Assembly: GCA_023416735.1 (NCBI GenBank)
Contig: JAEZGX010000014.1
Location: forward strand, 1-64,000
DNA: 64,000 nucleotides
Direction: 5' to 3'
Source of the DNA: Verrucomicrobiota bacterium
Lineage (GTDB): Bacteria; Verrucomicrobiota; Verrucomicrobiia; Opitutales; Opitutaceae
Shown here: positions 16,736-26,300 of the stretch, piece by piece
How the letters are laid out: every line of letters begins with the position of its first letter
How positions within the stretch are numbered: position 1 is the stretch's first letter
Notes under the pieces: model-generated
What the model was told of the DNA's origin: nothing
The model's input: the letters and a program-made list of their open reading frames with translations, nothing else
The model's database searches: none
Position numbers and translations under genes: made by a program

Positions 16736-18004
16736 TCAGTCCACCAGCGCCTGATACATCAGCACCTTCCACCGCTGGTTGAGATTGATCCCGCCCGTCG
16801 GCATCAGCTGCGTCATGAACAACGCCACGATCTTCTCCTTCGGATCGACGAGATACTGCGGATAATACGCGCTCCCCCAACCATACGCGCCCTCGCCGAC
16901 GAGCTCCCCGAAATGGCCGGGATCCTCGTTCACCCAGAACCCAAGTCCGTGCGCCGACGTATCCCGGCGATACTTGTCGCCCGTATGATTCGCATGCATC
17001 AGCTCGACCGTCTTCGGACTCAACAACCGGACGCCGTCCAGCTCCCCGCCATTCACGAGCATCTGCAGAAATCGCCCGTAATCCTCCGCCGTCGAAAGCA
17101 ATCCCGCGCCGCCCGAAAAACACTTCCGCGGCCCCTGCACGTAATGGCTGTTTTCCGCACTCTCCTTCAGCACCAGCTTTCCGCCCTCCCAGCCGTAAAC
17201 ATTAGCCAAGCGTCCCGCTTTTTCCGGCGGCAAAAAGAAGTGCGTATCCTTCATCCCGAGCGGTCCGCAAATCCGCTCCTCGATGAACTTGTCCAGCGGC
17301 ATTCCCGACACCACTTCCACCAGTCGTCCGAGCACATCCGTGCCAAATCCATACTGCCAGGCCTCGCCGGGATGACCGTGCAACGGCAACGCCCCCAAGC
17401 GATCGATCGCCTCGCCGATCGTCTCATCCTTGTCCGCGAAAAACCATCCCGTCAGCCCCGCCGCCTTATACGCTTCGTGCGCCAGATCACCCGATCCGCC
17501 ATACGTCAGCCCCGCCGTGTGCGTCATCAAATCGCGGATCCAAATCGGCCGTTTCGCTTTCACCAAAACATACTTCGTTCCATCCGGTGAACCTTCCGGC
17601 GCCGGCACCGCGACCGTGGAGTTCGCAAACGCCGGCAGATAGTTCGACAGCGGTTCGCGCAGCATGAACTTCCCTTCCTCGTAAAGCATCATCGCTGCGA
17701 CGGTCGTCACGGCCTTGCTCATCGACGCGATCCGGAAAATCGCATCCCTCGCCATCGGCTTTCCCGCCTCGAGATCCTGCTGCCCATACGTCTGCAGCTT
17801 CACCGTCTCGCCTTCGCGCCGGATCAACATCACCGCGCCAGCGATTTTTCCAGCCTCCACGTGCTCCTCGATTACCCGGTCAAGCCGCCCCAAGCGCTGC
17901 TCATCGAACTTCAACTTCGAAGGCGTCTCCGCGCTCACACCCATCGCCGCCACGCACCACACCACACTCGTCAACAACACTCGCCAACCGGGGTTTATCA
18001 TCAT
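16736..18004 (-). CDS. Serine beta-lactamase-like hydrolase, exported
   Basis: 422 residues starting at ATG 18004, preceded by a G-rich ribosome binding site (GGTGGGGGC). A signal peptide (VLLTSVVWCVAAMGVSA) is followed by the class-C/EstB fold: nucleophile motif SMSK (Ser94-Lys97), a Tyr motif in GFGTDVLGRLVEVVSG, and a late HGLGFWVNEDPGH segment. Family members act as esterases, D-aminopeptidases or penicillin-binding proteins, and resistance should not be assumed. The gene lies 62 bases after the second GT-C-like paralog and may be in its transcript. Confidence 0.87.
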   Translation of the reverse strand: MMINPGWRVLLTSVVWCVAAMGVSAETPSKLKFDEQRLGRLDRVIEEHVEAGKIAGAVMLIRREGETVKLQTYGQQDLEAGKPMARDAIFRIASMSKAVTTVAAMMLYEEGKFMLREPLSNYLPAFANSTVAVPAPEGSPDGTKYVLVKAKRPIWIRDLMTHTAGLTYGGSGDLAHEAYKAAGLTGWFFADKDETIGEAIDRLGALPLHGHPGEAWQYGFGTDVLGRLVEVVSGMPLDKFIEERICGPLGMKDTHFFLPPEKAGRLANVYGWEGGKLVLKESAENSHYVQGPRKCFSGGAGLLSTAEDYGRFLQMLVNGGELDGVRLLSPKTVELMHANHTGDKYRRDTSAHGLGFWVNEDPGHFGELVGEGAYGWGSAYYPQYLVDPKEKIVALFMTQLMPTGGINLNQRWKVLMYQALVD

Positions 18005-18066
18005 GCCCCCACCCAATACACCCACCCTTTCCGCGCAATGAAATCGTTCGCCCGCCGCGACTTCTC

Positions 18067-20520
18067 TCACTGCACCACCGGTTCCGACCACCAGATCCGC
18101 CCCGAGGTCTGCTTCCTTCCCTCGCTTCCGCTCGCCGTCAGCACGACCCATCCGTCGCGCTCGGGCGTCGGCACATCGAACACCCCGCTTACCTCCGCGT
18201 GCAACTCCTCCGCCTCTACAGCGCGATCGTAGAAAAGATCGAACCGCCCGCCGTGCACATAAACCACCGATACGCGAATGCTGCCCGCCCCCTCCAAGCG
18301 ATAACCGCCCGTTACCCGCCCCGCGCCCGATCCGACGCGCACCCATAATTCTTCTCCCACGTTCACGCGCCAGCCTCGCTGCCCTTCCCGCTCCTCCGCC
18401 ACCGGTTCTTCCTTCCCGAAAAACACCCGTCGCCCATCCAACTCCCATTCTTTCAACCCGCGCTGCAATGGCCCGTCCGGCAGCGCATTCCCCGCCGTGT
18501 GCTCGGTGCGCAACGTCCGCCATCCGCCCACCATTACCTGCCCCTTCGGCAACTCCATCTCGAGCGCCACCCGGACTCCGCCGGGACTGATCGAAAACGG
18601 CCGCGTCACACTCGGACTTTCCCGCGTAACCGTCACCGCCTCATCCCACATCAACGCTCCCGCTTCCGGTCCATCCGCCCGTCGCACCCGAAAACGGGCC
18701 TCACCGCGTGCCGCATCAGGCGGCAGCTCGGCGACGAAGTCTCCAGAAAGTCGATACAACCCGAATCCCAACGCCACTCGCGCCGAATCCCACGATCCGG
18801 CGAACCACGCTCCCCCCGGCTGCTGCAGCCATTCGATTCGCCCCTCCTCCACGTCCATCGCTCGTCCGTAGAGGTTCGAGTTCGCCCGCCGCGCCCACTC
18901 CACGGGCTGCGAAAATGGCGCGGCCGCCCTCCCCGGGAGCCAATACGCCACCAAGCTTCCGCCAATCACGCCGTCCTCATAGCGGCGATCCAGCACCTGG
19001 TGAAAATCCTCCGGCCAATGATTCCACGCCCGGTCGGCCACGATCACCTCCCACTGCCCGCCCCGCGCCAGCTCCCGAATCATCGCTCGCTTCTCCCGCG
19101 CCGAAAACGTCGTCCCTTCCTGGATCCACAACGGCATCCCGTTGGACCCGCTCGCCGGCATCGTCCGCGCCAGCCATTCCGTTCCATGCACGAATCGGAA
19201 ATTTTCCTCCTTCGCGCCGTCGGCAATCCGCCTGCTTCGAAACGCCTCCAACTGCCGCAGGCCTTCATGCAACCCCGGCTCGATTTTCATCCCCCGCAAA
19301 TACGCGAACCGCTCCGGCAAATCGTCCGCCGACTTCATCTCGCTGCGGGCCACGTCACCATGCCCCCAAATCGCACGCGCTCCGGCCCAGGCCGACGCCC
19401 ACGCCGGCACCAATAACGTCACCGCCCCAACCACCAGCACGCCTCGCGCCCACGCCCAACACCGCACAGCCTCCCGCGGCACGCACGCGAGCACGATTCC
19501 GGTTGCCAGCACCAGCCACGCCGCGCCCGCCAGATGCGCGATCTCGTAATGCAGGGCCAGGAACACGAGCCCGCACGCGACCGCCCCGCCACTCATGATC
19601 GCGAGCCACATCAGCTCCCGCCCGCGTCGTTCGCGCTGTATCCATATTCCCACGGCAGCGATCGTCGTCACGACCAGCAGCAACCCGACGCCCCATGCGC
19701 CCATCGCACTGAGATAAACCGGCGGATGATAATCGTGCGGCGTCTGCCAATAAAATTCCCACGTTCCAATCGCCTGCAGCAGTTCCGTCCGGGCCTGCGC
19801 CAATTCCAACACATTCTGTTTCCACTGCGCGAAGCTCGCTCCCGTCAGCATCATCTCCGTCGCGATGGGCACGATGGTCGCAAACACGACCACCCCAAAA
19901 ATCAAAGCCGCCGCCGCGCGCCCCGTCACCTTCCCTCGCTCCGCCGCCCGCAACACCCACGCCGACACCAGCGCGGTCGCAGCAATCTGATACGTCAGCT
20001 TCGTCATCCCGCCCAACCACAACGCCGTCGCCACCAGCACGACGCCCGTCCAATTTCCCCACCGCTCGCCTCCCGCCGCCGTCCCCCAAAACGCCGCCGC
20101 CAGCCACGCCACGCCCATCGCGTTATACCACGGAATCGTGTGCTGCAGCCCCGACGCCGCCACCACCGCCGCCGCGATCATCATCGCCGCCCACCCGCCA
20201 AAGGGCCGCACCAACAGCGCCACCAAGCCAAAGAACGTCCCCGCGATGAAAACCGCCGCCGCGTAAGTCAGACTGAGATACCGCGCTCCCCATATCTTCT
20301 CCGCCAACACGCCGACGTAATACTGCAGCGTCTGGATCGGCGTCAGAAAATCCACATACGGCCGCTCACCCCCTTCAATCAGCCCGACGCCCGCAATCAC
20401 ATGCCCGTAATCATAAAAATCCCGCAGCAGCGCATGATTCCTCCACCACGGCACCAACAAGAGCGTCAACATCGTCACCGCCGCCGCGCCCCAACCTAAC
20501 CTGCGTGATCCTATCTTCAT
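18067..20520 (-). CDS. Large membrane protein, GT-C-glycosyltransferase-like (paralog 2 of 3)
   Basis: 817 residues from MKIGSRRLGWG. N-terminal hydrophobic region with the paralog marks PWWRNHALLRDFYDYG, IEGGERPYVDFLTPIQTL, ARYLSLTYAAAVF and LWLGGMTKLTYQIA; the soluble C-terminal half starts with SADDLPERFAYLRGMKI and carries WNHWPEDFHQVL. The C-terminal domain (LWVRVGSGAGRVTGGYRLEG) has the look of a carbohydrate-binding beta sandwich such as NPCBM, as in its two paralogs; this is a pattern guess. The gene starts four bases after the stop of paralog 3, so the two are translationally coupled. Confidence 0.75.
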   Translation of the reverse strand: MKIGSRRLGWGAAAVTMLTLLLVPWWRNHALLRDFYDYGHVIAGVGLIEGGERPYVDFLTPIQTLQYYVGVLAEKIWGARYLSLTYAAAVFIAGTFFGLVALLVRPFGGWAAMMIAAAVVAASGLQHTIPWYNAMGVAWLAAAFWGTAAGGERWGNWTGVVLVATALWLGGMTKLTYQIAATALVSAWVLRAAERGKVTGRAAAALIFGVVVFATIVPIATEMMLTGASFAQWKQNVLELAQARTELLQAIGTWEFYWQTPHDYHPPVYLSAMGAWGVGLLLVVTTIAAVGIWIQRERRGRELMWLAIMSGGAVACGLVFLALHYEIAHLAGAAWLVLATGIVLACVPREAVRCWAWARGVLVVGAVTLLVPAWASAWAGARAIWGHGDVARSEMKSADDLPERFAYLRGMKIEPGLHEGLRQLEAFRSRRIADGAKEENFRFVHGTEWLARTMPASGSNGMPLWIQEGTTFSAREKRAMIRELARGGQWEVIVADRAWNHWPEDFHQVLDRRYEDGVIGGSLVAYWLPGRAAAPFSQPVEWARRANSNLYGRAMDVEEGRIEWLQQPGGAWFAGSWDSARVALGFGLYRLSGDFVAELPPDAARGEARFRVRRADGPEAGALMWDEAVTVTRESPSVTRPFSISPGGVRVALEMELPKGQVMVGGWRTLRTEHTAGNALPDGPLQRGLKEWELDGRRVFFGKEEPVAEEREGQRGWRVNVGEELWVRVGSGAGRVTGGYRLEGAGSIRVSVVYVHGGRFDLFYDRAVEAEELHAEVSGVFDVPTPERDGWVVLTASGSEGRKQTSGRIWWSEPVVQ

Positions 20521-20524
20521 CGCC

Positions 20525-23023
20525 TCACTCGAATTTGACCCGCCGCCACCACGCATGCCCCCACGCATTTCTTTGCGCATCCGTCGACACCCACACGAGA
20601 GCGATCCAGCCGCCGTCTTCCGGCAACGCCACGTCGAATCGCTGCAATGTTCGATCCTCCTCCCGCGAAATCGGCCGCAGCTCCTTTTCGAACAACAGTT
20701 CCAATCTTCCCGACTTCACCCACACCACCCGCGCGATCGCTCCCGGCAAACTGTCCGCGTGCGCCCACGCATGCTCCCGCAAACCAAACTCCCCGCTCAC
20801 CCGCCGCACCGACTTCTCCACCTGCAACCACACTTCTCCCGGCACGTGCGCGAACAACTCCCATTCTCGATTACGCGTATCCGCAAACGCATCGATTCCA
20901 AACACCGCCGTCTGCATCGGCTGGCTCGCCGTTTCTGCAGCCATCAATGCCTCCAGCCAGTTTCCCCGTGGCGCCAGCGTCTTCAACTCCACATCCAACG
21001 GCCCTGCCACCTCCGCCTCAGTTAGGTCAGCTCCCCGCGTCCACAGCTTCCTCCATCCCGCTCGCGCGCTCGATCCGCTCGTCTCCACCTCGAGCACCAC
21101 CGCCCGTCCACCGCCGTCGATCTCGAAGTTCCCAATCCGCGAACTCGCCTCATTGGAAAGCTCCACCCGCCACTCCGCCAGCACGCGCCCGCTTCCTCCG
21201 CGCTCCACCACGCGAAACATCACCGACACGGGCTTCGTCACCGGCTCCGTGAGTTCGGTCACCATCTCTCCGCGGAGCCACTCCACCGGAAAATCCAGCG
21301 TCACCGCACTGCCGCTCGGCTGCGCCAAATACGCGCCGTCCTTCCTCACCTGCAGCGCCACTTTTATTCCCGACGCGCTTATGCGCCGCGCATACACGTT
21401 GGAGTCCGTTTCCGCCGCGAACTCCACTGGATGCGCCAGGGGCCTCTCCATCGTCGGCCGGATTTCGTAAACCATCAGATGCGGGCCCACCCGCTGCGGC
21501 CCAAACCACGCGCGCTGCAACATCTCCGCCGCGCCAAAGTGCCAGTGATTCCACGCTTCATACGTCACCACGGTTTCGATACCGCCACCATCCGCCAGCC
21601 GCGCATTCAGGATCCACGCGTTGTCATCCGAATACGTCGTCCCGTCATGCAACCATAGCGGCAAGCCGCGATGTCGCGCCTCCGGCGCCACCCGCACCAT
21701 CCACTCCGTCCCAAGCGCAAAATAAACCCCACGTTCGTTCCGCTGCTGCATGTATTCGTCGAATCCGTGCAACGAGTCCCGCATCGTCGACTCCACGCGA
21801 GCGCCGCGGAGATACGCATACCTGGACGGCAACTCGTCCGCGCTCACGAATCGCTCGCGCACCAACGCTTCTCGTCCCCACAACACTCGCGCTCCCGTCC
21901 AGGCCGACCACCACGCCGGCACCGACAACGTCACCGCGCCCGCCACCAGCACCCAACGCCCTTCCCTCTCGCGCCCAAACGCCAGCACCACCGCCGTCGC
22001 CAGCACCAGCCACGCTGCGCCCGACATCTGCGCGATCTCGAAATTAGTCGCCAACAACACCGCTCCGCACACCACCGCACCGAGCACGCCCACCACCAGA
22101 AAACCCCCATCCGCTCGCGTCGTCTCGTCTTTCATTCGCCTCCACAACACCCAGCCCGCCGTTCCCACCAGCAACACCCCCCACGCGCCTACAAACCGAA
22201 AGTTGGAACCGGCATAATAGTCGTGCGGCGTCCGCCAGTAAAACTCCGGATTCGCCACAAGCAGCAGCAGCTCCCGTCGCGACGCCGCCATCTCCAACAC
22301 ATTTCCCTTCCACGTCGCAAAGCTCGCGCCCGTATAAGCCATCTCCGTCAACACCGGCGCCACCACCCCTGCTCCCACCGCCGCAGCCATCAGCGCCGCT
22401 CCCGCCTTGACCGACATCTCGCCGCGCGCCATCGCCCGTATCAAGAAAAGCAGCACGAACGCCAGCCCCGCCACCTGATACGTCAGCTTCGTCATCCCGC
22501 CCAACCACAACGCGCCCAGCATCGCCAGCCCCAGCACAAACCTGCGCTCTTCCGCTCTCGCGATCCGCGCAGCGCTCCACGTTGCCACCGCGAGCCACGT
22601 CACCCCGAGCGCATTGTGCCAGACGATCGCGTGCTGCCCCAATGACGCGAGCACGACCGCTGCGCCGATCGCCAACGCTCCTCCCCTCCCCGCGTAGCGC
22701 CTCAACAACAACGCAAACCCGCCGAACGCCGCCACGATCGCGACCGCGTTTGCATACGTGAGACTGAGATACCGCGCGCCCCAAACCCGCTCCGCCGCCT
22801 GCGCCAGCAGAAAGTGCAACGTCTGAATCGGCGTCGTGAAATCCACATACGGCCGCTCGCCCGCTTCCATCCGTCCCACCGCCGCCATCACCAACCCGTA
22901 GTCGTAGAAGTCGCGCAGCATCGTGTGATTCCGCCACCAGGGCAGCAGCAGCAAAACCGCCAAAGCCACTGCGCCCGCGAGCAATCCGGCTCCTCTCCAA
23001 CGGCTCGATAAATCACGCGACAT
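20525..23023 (-). CDS. Large membrane protein, GT-C-glycosyltransferase-like (paralog 3 of 3)
   Basis: 832 residues from MSRDLSSRWRG, preceded by AGGTGGGG on the minus strand as ribosome binding site. About ten helices in the first 410 residues, with PWWRNHTMLRDFYDYG, MEAGERPYVDFTTPIQTL, ARYLSLTYANAV and GGMTKLTYQVA. The soluble half begins SADELPSRYAYLRGARV; its last 150 residues (VWLQVEKSVRRVSGEFGL, then LRPISREEDRTLQRFDV) match those of paralog 1 (LRPSVNPEDRGVQRFDF). First gene of the leftward set with paralog 2 and the hydrolase, divergent from the giant Ala-rich gene. Confidence 0.75.
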   Translation of the reverse strand: MSRDLSSRWRGAGLLAGAVALAVLLLLPWWRNHTMLRDFYDYGLVMAAVGRMEAGERPYVDFTTPIQTLHFLLAQAAERVWGARYLSLTYANAVAIVAAFGGFALLLRRYAGRGGALAIGAAVVLASLGQHAIVWHNALGVTWLAVATWSAARIARAEERRFVLGLAMLGALWLGGMTKLTYQVAGLAFVLLFLIRAMARGEMSVKAGAALMAAAVGAGVVAPVLTEMAYTGASFATWKGNVLEMAASRRELLLLVANPEFYWRTPHDYYAGSNFRFVGAWGVLLVGTAGWVLWRRMKDETTRADGGFLVVGVLGAVVCGAVLLATNFEIAQMSGAAWLVLATAVVLAFGREREGRWVLVAGAVTLSVPAWWSAWTGARVLWGREALVRERFVSADELPSRYAYLRGARVESTMRDSLHGFDEYMQQRNERGVYFALGTEWMVRVAPEARHRGLPLWLHDGTTYSDDNAWILNARLADGGGIETVVTYEAWNHWHFGAAEMLQRAWFGPQRVGPHLMVYEIRPTMERPLAHPVEFAAETDSNVYARRISASGIKVALQVRKDGAYLAQPSGSAVTLDFPVEWLRGEMVTELTEPVTKPVSVMFRVVERGGSGRVLAEWRVELSNEASSRIGNFEIDGGGRAVVLEVETSGSSARAGWRKLWTRGADLTEAEVAGPLDVELKTLAPRGNWLEALMAAETASQPMQTAVFGIDAFADTRNREWELFAHVPGEVWLQVEKSVRRVSGEFGLREHAWAHADSLPGAIARVVWVKSGRLELLFEKELRPISREEDRTLQRFDVALPEDGGWIALVWVSTDAQRNAWGHAWWRRVKFE

Positions 23024-23360
23024 GTTCGCCCCACCTAGAACCGATCTTTGCCGCGGAATCACCATCAATTTGCCTGGCGGCCCGTGACACTCCCCTCCGG
23101 CGAAATCGAGATACCGCCTCAGGACCCCATGGGGCCGCGGTCCTATTCTCCGCCCCGGCGGATCAACCTCCTGCCCGCCACTCCCTCCGCGCACACGCAC
23201 GAGGCCCGCGTATCCCTCTGCCGCTCTTTAAGCTGCGCAAAACCATTTCCTGGCAAACGGCACACCGCCCACCGCCTCTCCGTCCGCGCCCGCTCCCACT
23301 CCAAAACTGGCGGCGAACGCGGCGCACTTCCTTGGTCTATCGGCCCAAACCCGCATCCAC
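23024..23360. other. 337-base divergent intergenic region
   Basis: It separates the leftward GT-C-like genes from the rightward Ala-rich gene and must hold both promoters. It is GC-rich; I see no clear -35/-10 pair, operator or terminator. Short frames here look like shadows. Confidence 0.5.
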
Positions 23361-26300
23361 GTGAAACGCCTTTCCTCCCGACACCTCGCGCTCCTCGCCA
23401 CCGCCTCGATCGTCGCTCCAGCCGTCACTCCTTCCCTGCACGCTCAACACGCCGGCCAAGGCGCCAACGCCGCCGCCAACGCGGGCAAAGCGGCCCAACA
23501 ATCGGCCAAAGCCGCCGCGAACGCGGCGCGAGCTGCCGCCCACGCCGCAAAACAAGCGGCCCGCAACGGTGCCCAGTCCGCGAAAAGCGCCGCCGCCGGC
23601 GCCCGTGACGCCGCCAAAAACGCCGCAGATGCCGCCAAAAACGCTGCCGCCGGCGCCGCGAACAATGCCGCCAACGCCGCTCAAGCCGCCGGTGAAGCCG
23701 CTAACGCCGCCGCCAGTGCCGCCGCCAACGCGGCCAACAACGCCGCTGAAGCCGCGGGCAACGCAGCCGCGAATGCAGCCAATGCCGCTGGCAACGCGGC
23801 CCAGGCCGCCGGCAATGCCGCCGCCAACGCAACTCAAGCGGCCGGCAATGCGGCCAACGCTGCAGCTAACGCGGGAGGCGCTGCCGCCAGCGCCGTCGCG
23901 AATAATGCCGCTCAAGCTGCCGGCAACGCCGCCGCCAACGCCGGCGCGGGTGCCGCGAGCGCCGCCCAAGCCGCGGCTGGGAACGCGGCAGGAGCAGCCA
24001 ATAACGCTGCCGCCAACGCCGCTCAAGCGGCTGGCAATGCCGCGAACGCCGCCGCAACCGTGGGAGAAGCCGCCGCTAGCGCCGCCAACAATGCCGCCCA
24101 AGCAGCAGGCAACGCTGCCAATGCCGCGCAAGCCGCCGCCGGGAACGCAGCCAGCGCTGCGGGCAACGCATCCCAAGCTGCGGGCAACGCCGCCAACGCC
24201 GCCCAGAACGCCGCCGGCAATGCGGCCGCCGCCGCCGGAAACGTCGCCGAAGCCGCTTCCCAAGCCGCCGCGAATGCAGCGAGCGCAGCCGGAAACGCGG
24301 CGTCTAACGCTTCCGCGGCAGCCAATAATGCCGCATCGGTTGCGGCTAACGTCGGCGATGTCGCCGCGAACGTCGCCAGCAACGCCGCCAATGCAGCAGC
24401 GAATGCCGCCCAAGCAGCAGGCAACGCCGCCGCAACCGTGGGAGAAGCTGCCGCCAGTGCAGCGAACAACGCCTCGCAAGCGGCCGCCAATGCCGCCAAC
24501 GCCGCTCAAGCCGCCGCCGGTGGCGCGGCCAACGCCGCGGGGCAGGCAGCGAGCGCCGCGCAAAACGCCGCCGCAGCCGTCGGCAACGTAGCGCAAGCTG
24601 CGGGGAATGCTGCCAACAACGCAGCCCAAGCCGCCGGCAACGCTTCTCAAGCCGCAGCCAATGCGTCCGCTGCCGCCAACAATGCCGCGTCCGTCGCCGC
24701 GAGCGTAGGCGACGTCGCCGCCAACGTCGCAGGCAACGCAGCCAACGCCGCCGCCAACGCGGCGAACGCCGCGGGCAATGCCGCCACCGCAGCAAACAAC
24801 GCCTCCCAAGCAGCCGGAAATGCGGCCAACGCCGCCAACGCAGCCGCCGGCAACGCCGCCAACGCAGCCCAGAACGCCGCGGGCAACGCCGCTGCCTCCG
24901 CCAGCAACGCCGCCAGCGCGGCGAACAACGCCTCGCAAGCCGCCGCGAGTGCCGCTAATGCCGCTCAAGCCGCCGCCGGTGGCGCGGCCAGCGCCGCGAA
25001 TCAAGCAGCGAGCGCCGCGCAAAACGCGGCCGGCAATGCCGCCGCAGCCGTCGGCAACGTGGCCCAAGCCGCGGGTAATGCGGCCAACAACGCAGCCCAA
25101 GCCGCCGGAAATGCTTCTCAAGCCGCAGCCAATGCGTCCGCTGCCGCCAACAATGCCGCGTCCGTCGCCGCGAGCGTAGGCGACGTTGCCGCTAATGTCG
25201 CAGGTAACGCAGCCAACGCCGCCGCCAACGCGGCGAACGCCGCGGGCAATGCCGCCACCGCGGCAAACAACGCCTCCCAAGCGGCCGGAAATGCGGCCAA
25301 CGCCGCTCAGGCGGCCGCCGGCAACGCCGCAAACGCAGCTCAGAACGCCGCGGGCAACGCCGCCTCTGTCGCAGGGAACGTAGCCGCCAACGCCGCGAAT
25401 GCCGCCGCCAACGCAGCTCAATCCGCGGGCAACGCTGCCCAAGCCGGTGCCAGCAATGCAGCCTCGGCCGCGAACAACGCATCCCAAGCCGCTGCGAACG
25501 CCGCCAGCGCGGCCGGATCCGCCGCTCAATCCGCGCAGAATGCCTCGCAAGCCGCCACGGGAGCCGCGAATGCCGCAACCGTCGCACAAAATGTTGCGTC
25601 CGCGGCGGGCAACGCGGCTGCAAACGTCGCCGGCAATGCGGCCACCAACGCCCAAAACGCCGCCCAATCTGCGGCCGGCGCTGCCGGCAATGCCGCAGCC
25701 GCTGCAGGAAGCGCAGCGCAAGCCGCCAGCGTCGCCAGCGCCGCTGGAAACGCAGCCGGCGCCGCCCAAGCCGCCGTTAGCGCAGCCGACGCTGCGGGCA
25801 GCGCCGCGAGCGCCGCCTCGGCCGCATCCCAGATTGCCGGCAATGCCGCTCAAGCCGCCGGCAACGCCGCCGAAGCCGCGAGTGGCGCAGCCAAGGCCGC
25901 GGTGTCCGCTGCAGGCAACGCTGCCAAAGCCGCCGCGAAGGCGGCCAGCAACGCCTCCCAAGTCGCTGGCAACGTCGCCAACACCACGTCAACCGCAGCC
26001 GGTAAAGCCGTGGAAGCTGCCAGCAACGCCGCCAACGCTGCGGCGTCAGCCGCTCAATCAGCCGGTGAAGCCGCCCAAGCCGCAGCGAGCGCCGCTGGAA
26101 ATGTCGCGACCAACGCCGCCTCCGCCGCAGGCAACGCCGCGCAATCCGTCTCCACTGCGACCAAAGCCGGCGAGGTCGCGGCTAGCGTGGCCGACGCCGC
26201 GAATGCGGCCGCCAACGCCGCTCAGGCCGCTGATGGCGCCGCCAAAGCCGCCGCTTCTGCAGCCGATGCCGCCGCCAGCATCGCGGGGAATGCTGCTCAG

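Noticed and set aside
23337..25961. 874-residue open frame on the strand opposite the Ala-rich gene, Gly-rich
   Set aside because: It is the mirror of GCC/GCG-dominated codons (antisense of Ala is Gly/Arg). It has no signal peptide, no ribosome binding site and no similarity beyond composition.
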